Shown: positions 47,765 through 59,677, counted from the stretch's first letter. The stretch: 64,000 nucleotides of DNA from Panaeolus papilionaceus (GCA_015501605.1 JADNRZ010000002.1:2418001-2482000); one strand, 5' to 3'. The notes: generated by a model from the sequence alone, not told the origin. Program-made: numbers and translations.

Positions 47765-47982
47765 AGGATACAGACTATTTACAATGTATTTTTTATGGAT
47801 TATTATTTGAAGAATGAAAAGGACGAAAGAAAGTGATCAGAAATCAAATTCCCACACTAATTCTGAGGCTATTGGTCTGTTCCTGTCAAATCCTTTTTTG
47901 TAACGTTTGTTTGCCACCTCCTCTTCAACTTTTGAGGGAACATAATTTCCCTTCGCAATTTTCTTTATTATAATCTAAAATA

Positions 47983-50900
47983 ATGTCCGATATTCAACTT
48001 CAAACACCAACACCACCATCGGTATCTCTTCAACCTGAAGAGTCACTGGTATCTGACGACGAGGTCAATGACACCATTGATTCCGGTAGTGTCCATGAGG
48101 CTCAAGGTTAACCACGGATGTTTTTGCCCCCAAGTCCCAAAAAAGTGCTGACCTCTCGCTAGGTGACCAATCAGAACAGCCGAACGGAGAGACAAGCGTT
48201 GAAGACAATCACTCTGAAGCTCCTGTTGAAACTCCTTTGACTGCAGAAATCGAAGCTCCGTCATCTAAACCTCCTGTAACTAGTCGTACAACTTCTCAAA
48301 CGAAGAAGCCTACAATGTCTTCTGGGAAGCCGGCTGGAGGTCCTCCAACTCCAACAGTTAAAAAAGTGCGTCAATGCAGCGTGTTCTTCATTTATTTCTT
48401 GATTGAACGTAACATTCCATCCCTTTCAGATCATAAACTCAGGAACATTCGGCGCAGGCAGTGTCAAACCAACCGTGACCAGGCCGGCATCATCAACCGC
48501 TGCAAAGCCAACTGCACCTGTTCTGAAGAAACCTACAACTTCTGCTCCTACTGCCACATCGAAACCAGCAATGTCTTCTTCGACTTCCAAACCTCCAGTA
48601 TCTTCTACTCCCGCATCTCGAAGGTCATCGGTTGTCCCAGCTAAACCTTCGACTGCCACATCCGCCAGAACCCCTTTGTCTGCCTCGACCAGCAACAAAC
48701 CTTCGACAGAACCACCTGCTCGAAGTTCGGTCGCCTCTCCAACTGGCTCAGTCGCATCTGCTGCAGGGGCGTCTGCCACGTCGGCGTCCCGTCCTCGTGC
48801 ATCAGTATCGGAGGCAGTCAGGAAACCCCTTGTCTCCTCGAGGCCAAGCGTGACGGCGAACAAAACTGCAGCACCTTCAAAGGTTACGCCAGTCTCTCGC
48901 TCATCTGCCGCGCCTGCTGTTTCCAGAACAACGCGCCCGTCATCCTCTATTTCCTCCATTAAAGAAATACAAGAAAGTGCAAAGGCTGGTGATCAAGAGA
49001 AGGCAAGGGCACTGGCAGAACTGCAGACCAAGGTATGTGGCGGATAAACTCTTATCATAAAATCTTAACAACTCGCGCAGGTCGATGAAGCAACCAAATC
49101 TTTAGAAGAGAAGACTGCTGCTGTCTCCGAGCTTCAGTCTCAGGTTGAGAAATTGGAAACGTCGTTAGCTTCAGCCACTTCTCAACTAGAGGCGGCTTCG
49201 GCCTCTCCCGAAGAACTACAGGGGACTCAATTAAAACTTTCGGAAGCCCAGGCTTCTCTGGATCTTGTTCAAAACGAGCTCGAAGGCGTCAAATCGTTGC
49301 TCGAGTCTGCTCAGCGCGAGGTAAAGTTTAATATCTGCGATGCCTTCTTTTCAACGCACTTATCAAAGTGTCTAGCTTGAAGAGACCAAAATTCAAGCCC
49401 AATCTCGAGCTCAAGAAATTGAGTCTTTAACCGCTCGACTTACGAGCTTAACATCCGAGCTGGCTCGGTCCAAGGAGGCCTATGAAAGTCTTCAGCGTGC
49501 TCATGCCGATAGTCTGACAAACGCCGAGGCCGTCTCCGGAATTCAAAAAGACTTGGATGCATCTGAAACCAAAGCGTCAGCTCTGATGGAGGAGATTGCT
49601 CAATTGAAAGCCACTCAGGATGCTGCAAAGGCAGCATTTGACAAGGAGGTTGCAGAGCTACAGACTAAAGCTGCAGAAGCCGAAAGCCTCAAATTACAAG
49701 TCGCTGCACTCAAGGACGACAAGGACGATGCTGCTAACAGAATCTCGGAGCTAGAAGTCGAGATTTTGGAACTTAAAGAGGCACAAGATCAGCTGGACGA
49801 CGAAAAGTTTGCATTGTCCAAAGAAGTTACGAGCCTCAAAGCTGAACTGGCCAAATCTGATGCTAAAATTGCCGAAGCCGTCGGAGAGGTTGACAAGAAG
49901 ACAGCTGATCACGAAGCAGCTCTCCAGGAATTGGCTGGGAAACGTGACTCCGATCTGGCCGCAGAGAAAGCTCGCTACGAAGAGGTTGTCGCGTCTCTGA
50001 CATCCCTCCAGGAACAATATTCGGGCGCGTTGGCGAACCTTGAACAGGCGAAGGACAATCTCGCTAAAGCTGCAGATGTGCACGCGACTAACGTCGCTGC
50101 CATTCAAGCATCACATCAGTCGGAACTATCTACGCTATCTGATAAACTTGCCAAGGTGTCCAAGGAACTTGAAGTTTGTATTTTTGTTTCTTACTTGCTT
50201 CTCAACTAACGTCATTATCAGGACCAAGAAACGATTTACAACTCAAAAGTTGATGCCGTAAAGGACGAGCATGAGGTTCGTTTGAAGGAAGCTTTCGAAA
50301 AAGCCAAGGTGAGATGTGTGTTTCCTTTGAAATATACGAGGGCTGACATTATCTTACAGCAAGAAGAAGCGGAGAAACATTCCATCGAGTTGCAAGCCCT
50401 TCGTGCGGAAGCCAATGCCACTATTGAGCAAATTCAAGCTGCCAACCAGAATGCTCTTGATTCTCTCAAAGCCGACCACGCGTCGACGCTCGAAAACGAT
50501 GTCGTCTCTCTCAACAAGCTTGTGGGCAACCTCAAGCTTGAGCTCAAGGCCACCCAGGACGACCTCTCCAAGGCAAAGGCATCTCTGGAGACATCCACTG
50601 CAGAGATTGCCACTCTCGCTAAGCAGCGTGATGAGGCGAAGAGCTTGCTTGAAGCTGCACCTGCGGTCTCTCCCGCACAAGCTCTTGAATTTGAGCGCAT
50701 TCAGAAGGAGCTCTCTGTTACGAAGGATGATCTCAACGCTGTCACTGAGATGTTGAACCTGACAAGATCTTCAATGTCAGAGTTATCCGACAAGCACATG
50801 CATGACATGGAAGCTGCTGCTCAAAGTCGTGCGGAGGAGGTGCTTAAGCTTCGTAATGCACACGACGAGGATGTTTCCATGCTGGCGACACAGAAATCAG

Positions 50901-51494
50901 AGCTCTTGATCCAGCTGTCAGATCTCCAGGGTGAACTTGCAACTGCCAAGGCGTCAGCTTCGGCACAATCATCCACCCCAGCAAGGTCCAATGGCAACGG
51001 TGTGGCCTCATCTCCAGGAGTGACGAAGGAGGAGCTGGCGAAAATGCACGAAGCCCATAACCTCAAAATATACGACCTTGAGGCGGCTCACGAGAAGTCC
51101 CTGAAACATCTCCAGGAGCAGCTGGAGCAGGCCAGGAACACGATCGAGGATCTCAATCAAGATGTTGCCCGAAAAGCGATGGAGATCCAATATCTGGAGC
51201 AAGAGCAAGATGAAAGCGTCGATCAAATAACCCGGTATGTTGAATTGTTTGGGTTTAAAAGTTTCGTTGGGTCCGTAATGGCTTTGGCAATGATTTATGG
51301 ATTCTTTTAATTTATATTTAACGTCGCTTCTGTCGTTACCTTTTTTTCTTACTATTTTTATTTTTATTTTTTTATTTTGGATTTCATTTTATTTAATCGA
51401 GATGAATCGTGTGCTGATATTGAATCCCACTTTTAATAGATTGAAGGAGGACGTCGACACCCTGACCGAGAAATTAGCTGCCAGGGGTGCTTAG
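47983..51494 (+). CDS. Unrecognised long coiled-coil protein with Ser/Thr/Pro/Ala-rich N-terminus
   Basis: I do not recognise a named family. MSDIQLQTPTPPSVSLQPEE starts at 47983. A first acidic part is followed by roughly 200 residues rich in Ser, Thr, Pro, Ala and Lys (TSRTTSQTKKPTMSSGKPAG, later SRTTRPSSSISSIKEIQESA). From there to the end the protein is almost continuous heptad-rich coiled coil (VDEATKSLEEKTAAVSELQS, LDLVQNELEGVKSLLESAQR, HSIELQALRAEANATIEQIQ), interrupted by a short Ser/Gly linker (SSTPARSNGNGVASS). The C-terminus is RLKEDVDTLTEKLAARGA, after a 205-nt intron. About eight exons and 950 residues. A cytoskeletal, vesicle-tether or spindle role would fit, but sequence composition alone does not decide it. 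Confidence 0.85.
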
Positions 51495-51976
51495 CTTGGC
51501 CTCCCCTCTTGCACGCGCAACACACACAGCTATTACGACACCCTATATCCTTTTCGTCTGTGAAACTCTATTACCATGCGCTTTCCATCGTCAATAACGA
51601 CACTATACCTCTTCATTTTCATCTGGATTCTTAAATCTGGCTTTGTTCAATTGTTTAGCCTTTCTGTTTAGTAGTTTGCTTTACCTTGCTTTACCAATCG
51701 AATAATCACGGAAATAATCAGACAACCTTTATCGTTTTGTGCTCGATTGCTTGTGATAAGAGGAGTAAGATAGATGGAGGATAGAAGGCTCCGTTCCGAT
51801 GTGTATGTGTGGTCATTTATTGGATTGTTAGAGCCGCGGCTAAAGCCGATGAGTGGCCGACCCCAAGCGAATTATTTGGGAAATCAGACGAGTACCCTGC
51901 GTCCCTGCATCCTCTGCTCTTTTTCTTCTCAACTCTCACCTTTTCACTTTATTCTCTTTCCATTCAAAAAAAAATT
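51495..51976 (+). promoter_or_regulatory. 3' flank of coiled-coil gene and promoter of YHM2
   Basis: This 482-bp stretch becomes strongly pyrimidine-rich from about 51905 to 51965, then has an A-run just before the YHM2 ATG. This is a common pattern for highly expressed fungal genes. No exon is supported; the open frames at 51774-52063 reach into YHM2 in other frames. Confidence 0.55.
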
Positions 51977-53409
51977 ATGGGCGTCTCTTCGCAACCCGGT
52001 CAAAAAGGCATTAACTGGTCCAACATCGCTGTTGGTAAGCGCGTAGTCTTCATAACCATATAGCACACCATACTGACGCGGACTAGGTGGTATCATGAAC
52101 ATGGTACGTGTCGTAGGACCTCGGAATGAATTTCGCTAACTCAGAGAACGCGTCCGTTTTGTCCCATAGTTTGTAAGTACCCTCCAAGTTCCCTTGATTC
52201 GACATAGAACTCATTGTTTATTATAGGAGGCAAGTTGTGTACTCGAGTCTGAAGACCGAAGTCGGTCAACTGACAATTGCTCAACAGGTTACCACTCTCG
52301 GCCAGCCTTTGGAGGTCTTGAAGACCCAGATGGCTGCTAACCGTAGTCAGTCTATGTGGATGGCTTGCAAGAGTGTCTGGTCCCGTGGTGGTGTTGCTGG
52401 TTTCTACCAGGGTCTTATTCCTTGGGTAAGTTGCTCTCTGGAACTCGGGATTGCTCCGTATGCTCAATGAGTGCTCCTTCACTTTAGGCCTGGATTGAGG
52501 CATCGACTAAGGGTGCCGTCCTTATTTTTGCTGCCTCTGAGGTCGAATCCGCCACATTGCGCGCTGGCATCAACCCTGGCTTGGCCGGTCTGCTGGGAGG
52601 TATGACTGGTGGTGTGGCTCAAGCATATGCCACCATGGGTAAGTGCATAAAAGCAATGTTCCGTTATATTCGCGTCTCATCGTGAACCCTCTTGTTTTTT
52701 TAAGGTTTCACCACTTGCATGAAGACTGCTGAGATTACGCGTGCAAAGACCGCTGCCACTGGCGTCAAGCCCCCATCAACATGGGCTGTCTTCGCTGACA
52801 TCTACCGTCGTGAAGGTCTAGCTGGTGTTAATAAGGGTGTCAATGCTGTTGCCGTTCGTCAATGCACAAACTGGGGTTCTCGGTATGTAAATACGAGTAG
52901 AAATCCGACTCCGATGGCTGACGAGCTAAAAATAGCATGGGCTTTGCACGTCTTGCTGAAGATTCTATCCGCAAAATTAGGGGTAAAGGCGAAGCCGATA
53001 AACTTGGCGCGCTCGACAAGATTGTGGCTTCTTCCATTGGTGGTGCCCTCGCAACATGGAATCAGCCTATCGAGGTCATTCGTGTTGAGGTACGCTATCA
53101 CAAGATCGTTTTTTCCGTTCATACCTAACCCCTATCATAGATGCAAAGCATGGCTAAAGGAACCGCTAATGCTAACCGCCCCGCCAAGTTGACCATTCTC
53201 AACACCCTCAAGTTCATCTATCAGGAAAACGGCATGAAGGGATTGTACCGTGGTGTTACCCCTCGTATTGGTCTTGGTATCTGGCAGACAGTCTGCATGG
53301 TTTCTTTCGCAGATTATGTGAAGGCATGGTAAGAGCACTTTGTATTCCACTGTGGATTACAATCAATTGTCTAATGCATATTTTATTCCACAGGGTCAGC
53401 AAGTCATAA
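51977..53409 (+). CDS. YHM2: Mitochondrial carrier Yhm2 (citrate/2-oxoglutarate carrier)
   Basis: Inner-membrane carrier exchanging citrate and 2-oxoglutarate and so moving reducing power between compartments. [20 protein letters not shown] starts at 51977. The order of blocks follows yeast Yhm2: [59 protein letters not shown] with [41 protein letters not shown], and [18 protein letters not shown]. The three PX-type carrier repeats are degenerate, as in the family. Nine or more exons include two 3-nt microexons and one GC-AG intron. The stop is at 53407-53409 after VSKS. About 310 residues. Family assignment is very strong; transport substrates come from the yeast protein. Confidence 0.95.
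52170..52172 (+). other. YHM2: 3-nt microexon (TTT, Phe) of YHM2
   Basis: The triplet sits between intron 52104-52169 (GTACGT...CCCATAG, 66 nt, GCTAAC branch) and intron 52173-52226 (GTAAGT...TTATAG, 54 nt). It supplies the residue before the conserved Glu in the motif read as [14 protein letters not shown], which aligns with [14 protein letters not shown] of yeast Yhm2. Retaining intron 52173-52226 would create an in-frame TAG. Confidence 0.78.
52227..52229 (+). other. YHM2: 3-nt microexon (GAG, Glu) of YHM2
   Basis: The triplet lies between the TATAG acceptor at 52226 and a GC donor (GAG|GCAAGT) at 52230. It supplies the family-conserved Glu before VTTLGQ. Retaining the downstream 58-nt intron would shift the frame. 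Confidence 0.76.
52230..52287 (+). other. YHM2: GC-AG intron of YHM2
   Basis: The donor matches the GC-AG consensus AG|GCAAGT exactly. The intron is 58 nt, has an ideal CTGAC branch sequence near 52270 and ends CAACAG before GTTACC. Confidence 0.78.
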
Positions 53410-53644
53410 ATAGATATTTGGCTGAGCAGTTTAGAGGTGGTTAGACTAGTATACCACGGGCAGACGTCGCATATGAGATTATTATACCGTAATATGATTT
53501 ATAGAAGCCATTATTGATGAATAACCGGGAACCGGGTATTAAAGTGAACGGGAAGGGGTGAACCCCAGATGGTTGAAAAGGGCAATTGAAGCTTTGAAAC
53601 TTGATTCTCACCACCTTCAATTGCTTTACATACCTTTTATTATT

Positions 53645-54596
53645 ATGAGTGCTGTTCCAACCAAAGCTCCCCATCCTCTCCTCGCCAAGTATCTCACCCA
53701 ACTTGCGGCCAACCCATTACGCACAAAAGCATACACGACTGGTAAGCTCGACATTGAACGCCGTTTAACCGAACGTTAACATTTCGGTTCTCCTCGACGC
53801 TTGCGCCTAAAGCTACACTATGCTTTCTTCAGGAGATCCTAGGCAGTAACCTCTCAGGAACACCAGCACGCGTCTCAAAGGGTGCTTCAGCGCCTGTTCG
53901 AACTCTGCAGTCAGTTCATGTCGACACGAAGGCGGTCAAGATGGCCATCTACGGTTTCCTCGTCTCGGCACCCCTAAGCCATTATCTCGTTGGCTTGCTC
54001 CAGAAAGCATTTGCTGGAAAGACTTCCACTGGGGCTAAGGTCGCCCAAATCGTGGCAAGCAACTTGTTGATTTCACCCATCCAGGCCTCGGGTAAGTCCC
54101 TGTCATCATGGGCGCACTCAAGCTAACACAGTTCTACAGCCTATTTGTCATCTATGGCTATTATCAATGGGGCTTCGAGTGCACAGGAAGTCATTAAAAC
54201 CGTGAAGGCCGGTTTCTTCTCAGTAATTCGGGTATGTCTATCGCGAGCTGGGGTAGTCGGATCTTGTTCACAAATTCAAATTAGATTTCTTGGATGGTCT
54301 CACCCTTATCCATGGCCATTGCTCAGAAGTTCATTCCAGTCGAGGTATTTGTTCTTGATTTCAGGTGTCATAAGAGCCATATTCGATGTTGAACACTATT
54401 TCTTCGTAGCTCTGGGTTCCCTTCTTCAATGCCGTACAGTTTGTGCTTGGTGTGAGTTACGTTATTACCCAGCTCATATTCCACCTCAAAACGCGTATTT
54501 TAGACATACTTCAACATGCGTGTCAAGCAACTGCGACTTGCTGCACTCAGGAAGGAGGAGTCGGAAAGGCAAAAGAAGGAGAAACGTGGAGAGTGA
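53645..54596 (+). CDS. Mpv17/PMP22 family membrane protein
   Basis: Four-helix membrane protein of peroxisomes or the mitochondrial inner membrane, possibly a channel. MSAVPTKAPHPLLAKYLTQL with NPLRTKAYTT starts at 53645, the usual family opening. After one intron the blocks TLCFLQEILGSNLSG, VKMAIYGFLVSAPLSHYLVG and AQIVASNLLISPIQAS follow, then YLSSMAIINGASSAQEVIKT. The C-terminal Mpv17 signature is spread over three short exons: ISWMVSPLSMAIAQKFIPVE, then LWVPFFNAVQFVLG, then TYFNMRVKQLRLAALRKEES. TGA is at 54594-54596. About 225 residues. It follows YHM2 in tandem and converges on TRS85 with 95 nt between stops. Location (peroxisome or mitochondrion) is undecided. Confidence 0.9.
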
Positions 54597-54691
54597 GGAG
54601 GTCCTCGTCGCCTCACCTACTGACACGTGTGCATGTTCACCCTGCTCATAATTTGCTCATTCCGTTCTACTTATATACTCTGCTATTAATA

Positions 54692-57600
54692 TCAGGAAGA
54701 CTGGTTATCCGAGATAATTATACAGGCAAGCTCTGTGTCTGGAGGAGATTCTTGGATATGACGAATAGGTTTCGTTGATCGTGCTGATGAATCAGGGATA
54801 ATTTCAGTCTCCAGTATCCATCCTCCCAAGGCATATGCGCCAGGTCGCCGAATCCAAATCTTTGGCGTCAATGTCACAATCTGTGATGGGTCAAGCGTAC
54901 CATGGAAAGTTAGTCTTCCTTTATAAGGAGGGGCTAGCAGTGATCTAAAGTTGATAGCCAGGATCAGTCTCCTGGTTGACCTTTAATGTTGAGTACATAC
55001 CCAGAGGTTGTTTCTGAGTGGAGCTTCAGTGTATATCGCACTGGACGAGTTAACGAGTGATTTCGCAAGTTCAAGTCCACAGATCCATTGTAAGGCCTGA
55101 AATGAAATGAAAGTCAGCCCGACCATTGAGTTGACTACAGAAGCAGATAAACGTACCCTTTTTCGAAGTTGTGTGATCTGTGGTTCGTCCTCTGCACCGA
55201 AACCACAACAGATTCGCTTTCTGAATTCCATTCCGAGTTCCGAATGGCTTCGATAATGTCCAGATTCTCTTTTCTAGTCTCCGCATACATACTGCGCTTC
55301 ACCTTGGCTGTCTCGACTTCCTCTAAAATTCCGGCAAGAGCCCCGTGTCCAGCTCCCAGCGTCAAACCATGAACGTTGATGTGGCCAGAACGGTGGTGCA
55401 CCACATCCTCCCAGAAAACTACGAGATGGACTGTGTTGGGATGGTACATGGGGAACATCGAAGCATGTCTGTGTTTTGGTATGTACGGATGAGCATTTGA
55501 AATATGACGAGATCCGTAGTCGAGGCGACTGGTATGGATAAAACTCATTATCGAAGCGTCCTGTGCGGATTGATCCTGCTGCGACTAGAAGTCCATGAAT
55601 ACCAGGAGTAGGTTAGGATTTTGTTTGAAGCTTACATTTGTTATATGTGAACAGCGTAGATCTAAGGATGGAGGAGTTGTGGCTTCATGTTCGAGGCCCT
55701 GGAGGAGGCTACCGAGTTTCTTCGAAACGTATGCCATTGTTTCAGATGAACCGGATCCCTCCATCCAAGGTGTGGCACAAAGCACCACACGGGTGCACTG
55801 GCCCGGTGGAACTTGACCTCTAGGTGCACATGAGCCAAGGAATTCTGGAAAAACATATAAAGGACTGACAGTAAACCATCCGCAAGTGTCTCCAAAGACC
55901 ATCGTGCACTTAAGGAAGTAATCTGGGACAGTTCAACGGTAGTTGACGGGGAGGTGTTTGTAATCGCCATATCGATTACAAACGAATGACTCTTAGAGAG
56001 TGAAGGTTCCGAACGTGCGGTAACATCGAATAGCGGATGTACTTCATAACGCTGTAGGACCTTGGTAATGTGGAATGGCCCTGAACCGTCCTGTAACGAG
56101 GCCTTTGATATACATGTCTTGTAATAAAATTTAAATTTCACCAACCTCTCTAAACACACAAACCATTTCCATGGCTTGACTTCCAACGGTTTCCGTGTGT
56201 ACGATGGCCGGAATCTCTATACGGCCACCAGGCTCGAGTGAGTCCATATTCGAACTGGTGATTGGTAGTGAAAACGGTTCTTGAGGTACTAAAGAATTGC
56301 TAGACTTCCAGGTCTCGAACCTCTCTGGGGCTAAAAGGGCACAAAATCAGAACATCGTAGTATACATATGACAGTGGCTTACCTAGATTGTCTTTGTCGA
56401 CTTTCCCTATCCAGATCTCGTCCCTGGGGCCCACTATCAACCATGCTTCACGAATCGGATTTGAACCAGAATTTGTAAGAATCAGAGGAAGCTGCTTCGT
56501 CTCTCCTTGAAGGAACACCATTTTGTCACCACCCAAAAATTGAACATCGAGCTTATGGTTAGACGGCAGTACATCCACACGCATAACAACATCGGCAGCG
56601 TATGTTGGACGCTGTCGCTGAGCTGGGGTATCGTGCAAACGCCGACCTCGATTTGTTAATGACTCGGTGCAAGGGAGCAATCCTAAGAAGTCATATCTCG
56701 CATGTGTGATATTGAGAGTAGCCGCTTTCGATGATGAGAGGGATATCGGGATCTATGAAACAATTTTATTATCGACTTTCTCTGATGCACAGAAATTCCA
56801 TCATACCGTGGCATGTTGTCGAGGTGGTAGCACGATCTCTTTTAGGACTTCCACTTCGACGAAATCTACAGGTGTATAATCATTTTGCTTTCCTTGTTGT
56901 ACGACAACTGTCAGATTGGACAGAGTGATCTCCGCGTCAAGAGGGTTGTAGAGCACCAGGTCGACCCAGAAAAGCTCTGACGAATGCAATGTTGGTAAAC
57001 CTCGCTCGTCGCAACATGCATAAAGTGACTTACCATGGGTGTAAACTTTCCCTGCTTCGGCGAGACTTGCTTTTTCTCCCTTTGACCTCCAAAAGGTCTT
57101 CCAATCGTCCAGACGAGCTGTCCACGAGTCCATCGTCTCTCCATCGCGTTCAGTCGGGAACTTGAGTTTCGAACTCTTTGCAACACACAGCTTGATGGGG
57201 AGATTGAGAGACAGAGCACGGACTGCAATATCCGACTCCGTTGTTTTGAAGTACTAGACCACGATCTCAATCACCAAGCAATTTTCAAGAGTCGATAGAC
57301 GCTCACATTGTAGGCCACGCGGAAATCCTCCAAGTAAAGTTTGTCGCTACTTGACGGCTTGGGAACATTATCTATAGGTAATACTGGGCTCGGCGTAAAG
57401 GTCGAAGCACCCCTCAAGAGGCCCAAAAATATTTGAACAGCGCCGCTAACATCACCCGTTGTGTAGAGCAATCGACCTTGGGAAGGCATTTTGAGCAGGT
57501 TCTTTACGATCAATAGACAGCACATACCCAGAGGGTGCTCAATACCAGAGTAAATGTCTTCCAAACCTTCCCGCGTGCCCTCGGCCTTCCCTTCAGATTC

Positions 57601-59589
57601 CCAAAAAGATGGCGATAGTTCTTTTGGTGGCCAAATATCGTACAATTCACGAGCCTTCCGCAGAAAGTGCACAGTCAAGGGTTTCTATACGCAAATTGTA
57701 AATATCACGAGTGTTACTTGCGAACTGCAGGTCAATACTCACAATACCACATTTTTCCAACCGCATGGCTGCTACGACATAGCAAAGAGCAGCGCGCCGA
57801 GTCGCCCTTTTCTTAGCACTTAGGAAAGCAGCTTGCGCAAGCAATAGAGCAGATGGAACCTCTTCTGCCTTTGGGGTATAAATTTGTGAGCCAGTAATCA
57901 GATATCACCTACGTAAAGATGACTGACATTACCAGCTGCCCAAACGAGCCATTGCTCGCCATCTAGCGTAGAGCTAATGAAATCTGGATTCGATATTCCT
58001 CCTTCCCAACGTACTGCAGTCAGAAGGGAACGAACTTGTGCTTGAGGTGGTAGTTCCGTTGGTGTGGGGTGTATAGACATGACTGCAGTTTCGGCGAGGG
58101 TTTGAAGAGAGGGTGAAGGGGATAGCAAAAGTGGAAGAATATCCTGTAGGTTGTTAAAAATCACAGAATTTATTCAGTTGTCAATGGTAACTCACAGAAC
58201 CGCCTTTGCTATCTTTCCGCAAGGCTTCCCAAACAGTCACCGCCAACTTATAATCACCAAGAATGGTCGCAAATTCTGCTAGCCTGCGCTGCTGGGAAGG
58301 AGGAGAAGGTCCTCCAGCCGTCACCACGGGCAGTGTATTCGATCTCCCCGGTGCACCCATTGCCGTCGCCACCAAATTCGGTGCAGGTGAAGGTGAAGGT
58401 GACCCAAACAACCTTCGCGTCGACGAGAATAGCCTGGACGGTAACCTCCTTGTAGATGAAAACTATAGACCAGGTCGAGTGAGGACAGAGAAGAAAGGCA
58501 AACTCTTGAATGCTCTCACATTTTCATTCCATTCCAGTGTGCACTTTTCCATCCAGGGTACCAAGCTCATAACAACAAATTCTCGAGTAAAGCGAGCTGT
58601 ATGCTGAATATCCTGCTCCTGCATTCTCAATGTATTGAGTGCCTTAATACCTGCTGAAGGGTCGGCGACGTTGGGCGTGGTGGGCGTGGTTGGGCGTTGT
58701 GATGAATCAGGAGATGGAGGCGAGGGGAGACGAGGTAAGATCGCTGGGACAGGAACGGGGGGTGGTGCAGGTTGAGGTAAGGTTAATGGCAGGAGATAAC
58801 TATGGAGCCCATATTGCTTTTTAACAGCATTGAAGAGTGCCCCTGCCCTACAAACGTCAATCGAAAGTCTCAAGGGTGACAAGAATATATGAGCGTACTC
58901 TTCATTGGAGAGAGATGACCGTTCAGGGTGGATAATCAAGGTGTACTTGATGAAGTTGTTATCAACCCAAGGGGGTAGCTGCAAAGTTCTAGAATGTAGG
59001 GTTGTTATTGCTTGCAAAGGATTTGGCGCCGTCGTCGATACAGCCAAAATCACTGAATGTTCGAGTTGATGGATTGCAACAAATGAGTGACCCATGATGA
59101 TATGCTCTCACCAGCTACAGGATGATTCCAGCCCTCGTGCTTGCTAGGAATTACGTCTCCCTCTGAGCAACGACGAAGCTCGTCCCACCAAGGTGTGCGG
59201 ATCGCGTCTTTATCCAGTCGATCTGCCTCTTGAACCCACCTAGCACATCGCTTGCTTATCCGTGCTGTTATCCAGTCTATTGTCCGTGATGCGCGTTGGT
59301 CGTCGTCCTCTTTACAAGCCTGCTCAACCTCCTGGAGTTGAGAGAATCGAAGGGCAAAGGAGGCATGTGGAACCGAAGTCAGAGCAGTTGTCCGGGTCGT
59401 TACTAAATGATATCGAAGTCAAAACTAATGTCGACGGTTCCTTCATGGAGAATATATTATACCTTGAGGTAAAGGAGAAAATGATTGCAAAATATTTGCC
59501 AATGAAGGCAAAGATGATGCTTCAAGAAGTTCATCCAAGTCTGGAGAAGATAAAACTGTTATATGAGGACTTAGTGATGAGGGTATCAT
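54692..59589 (-). CDS. TRS85: TRAPP III subunit Trs85 / TRAPPC8
   Basis: Large subunit that directs the TRAPP Rab-GEF to autophagosome formation and early secretion. The ATG at 59587-59589 gives MIPSSLSPHITVLSSPDLDE, and splicing at SPLPQ continues into VTTRTTALTSVPHASFALRF. Family blocks follow: IRTPWWDELRRCSEGD, GWNHPVAVILAVSTTAPNPL, PPWVDNNFIKYTLIIHPE, and AGALFNAVKKQYGLHSYLLP. The middle has TAETAVMS and the TPR-like REALxxY-type stretch LCYVVAAMRLEKCGI, then RLLYTTGDVSGAVQIFLGLL. The C-terminal beta-sandwich region ends GAYALGGWILETEIIP and SDNQSS at 54692. About fifteen introns and 1,300 residues. A chance ATG at 59095 lies inside an intron and is not the start. Confidence 0.88.
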
Positions 59590-59677
59590 GAGAGTTCGTA
59601 GATAAATTCAAAATAATTAACATTGTCATTATAGTACAATACAAAGTAATTATCCCACGATTACAATTATGATGCCT

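Noticed and set aside
48426..48959. 177-codon minus-strand open frame
   Set aside because: Antisense shadow of the low-complexity Ala/Ser/Thr region of the coiled-coil gene; biased composition keeps the opposite frame open.
52237..52470. Open frame suggesting that YHM2 exon 5 starts upstream at 52237
   Set aside because: It reads through the GC-AG intron; the added residues have no counterpart in the carrier family and the 58-nt segment would break the frame with the upstream exons.
58463..59095. Separate gene starting at 59095 (MGHSFVAIHQ)
   Set aside because: This ATG is within an intron of TRS85; correct splicing joins GWNHPVA directly to VILAVSTT.
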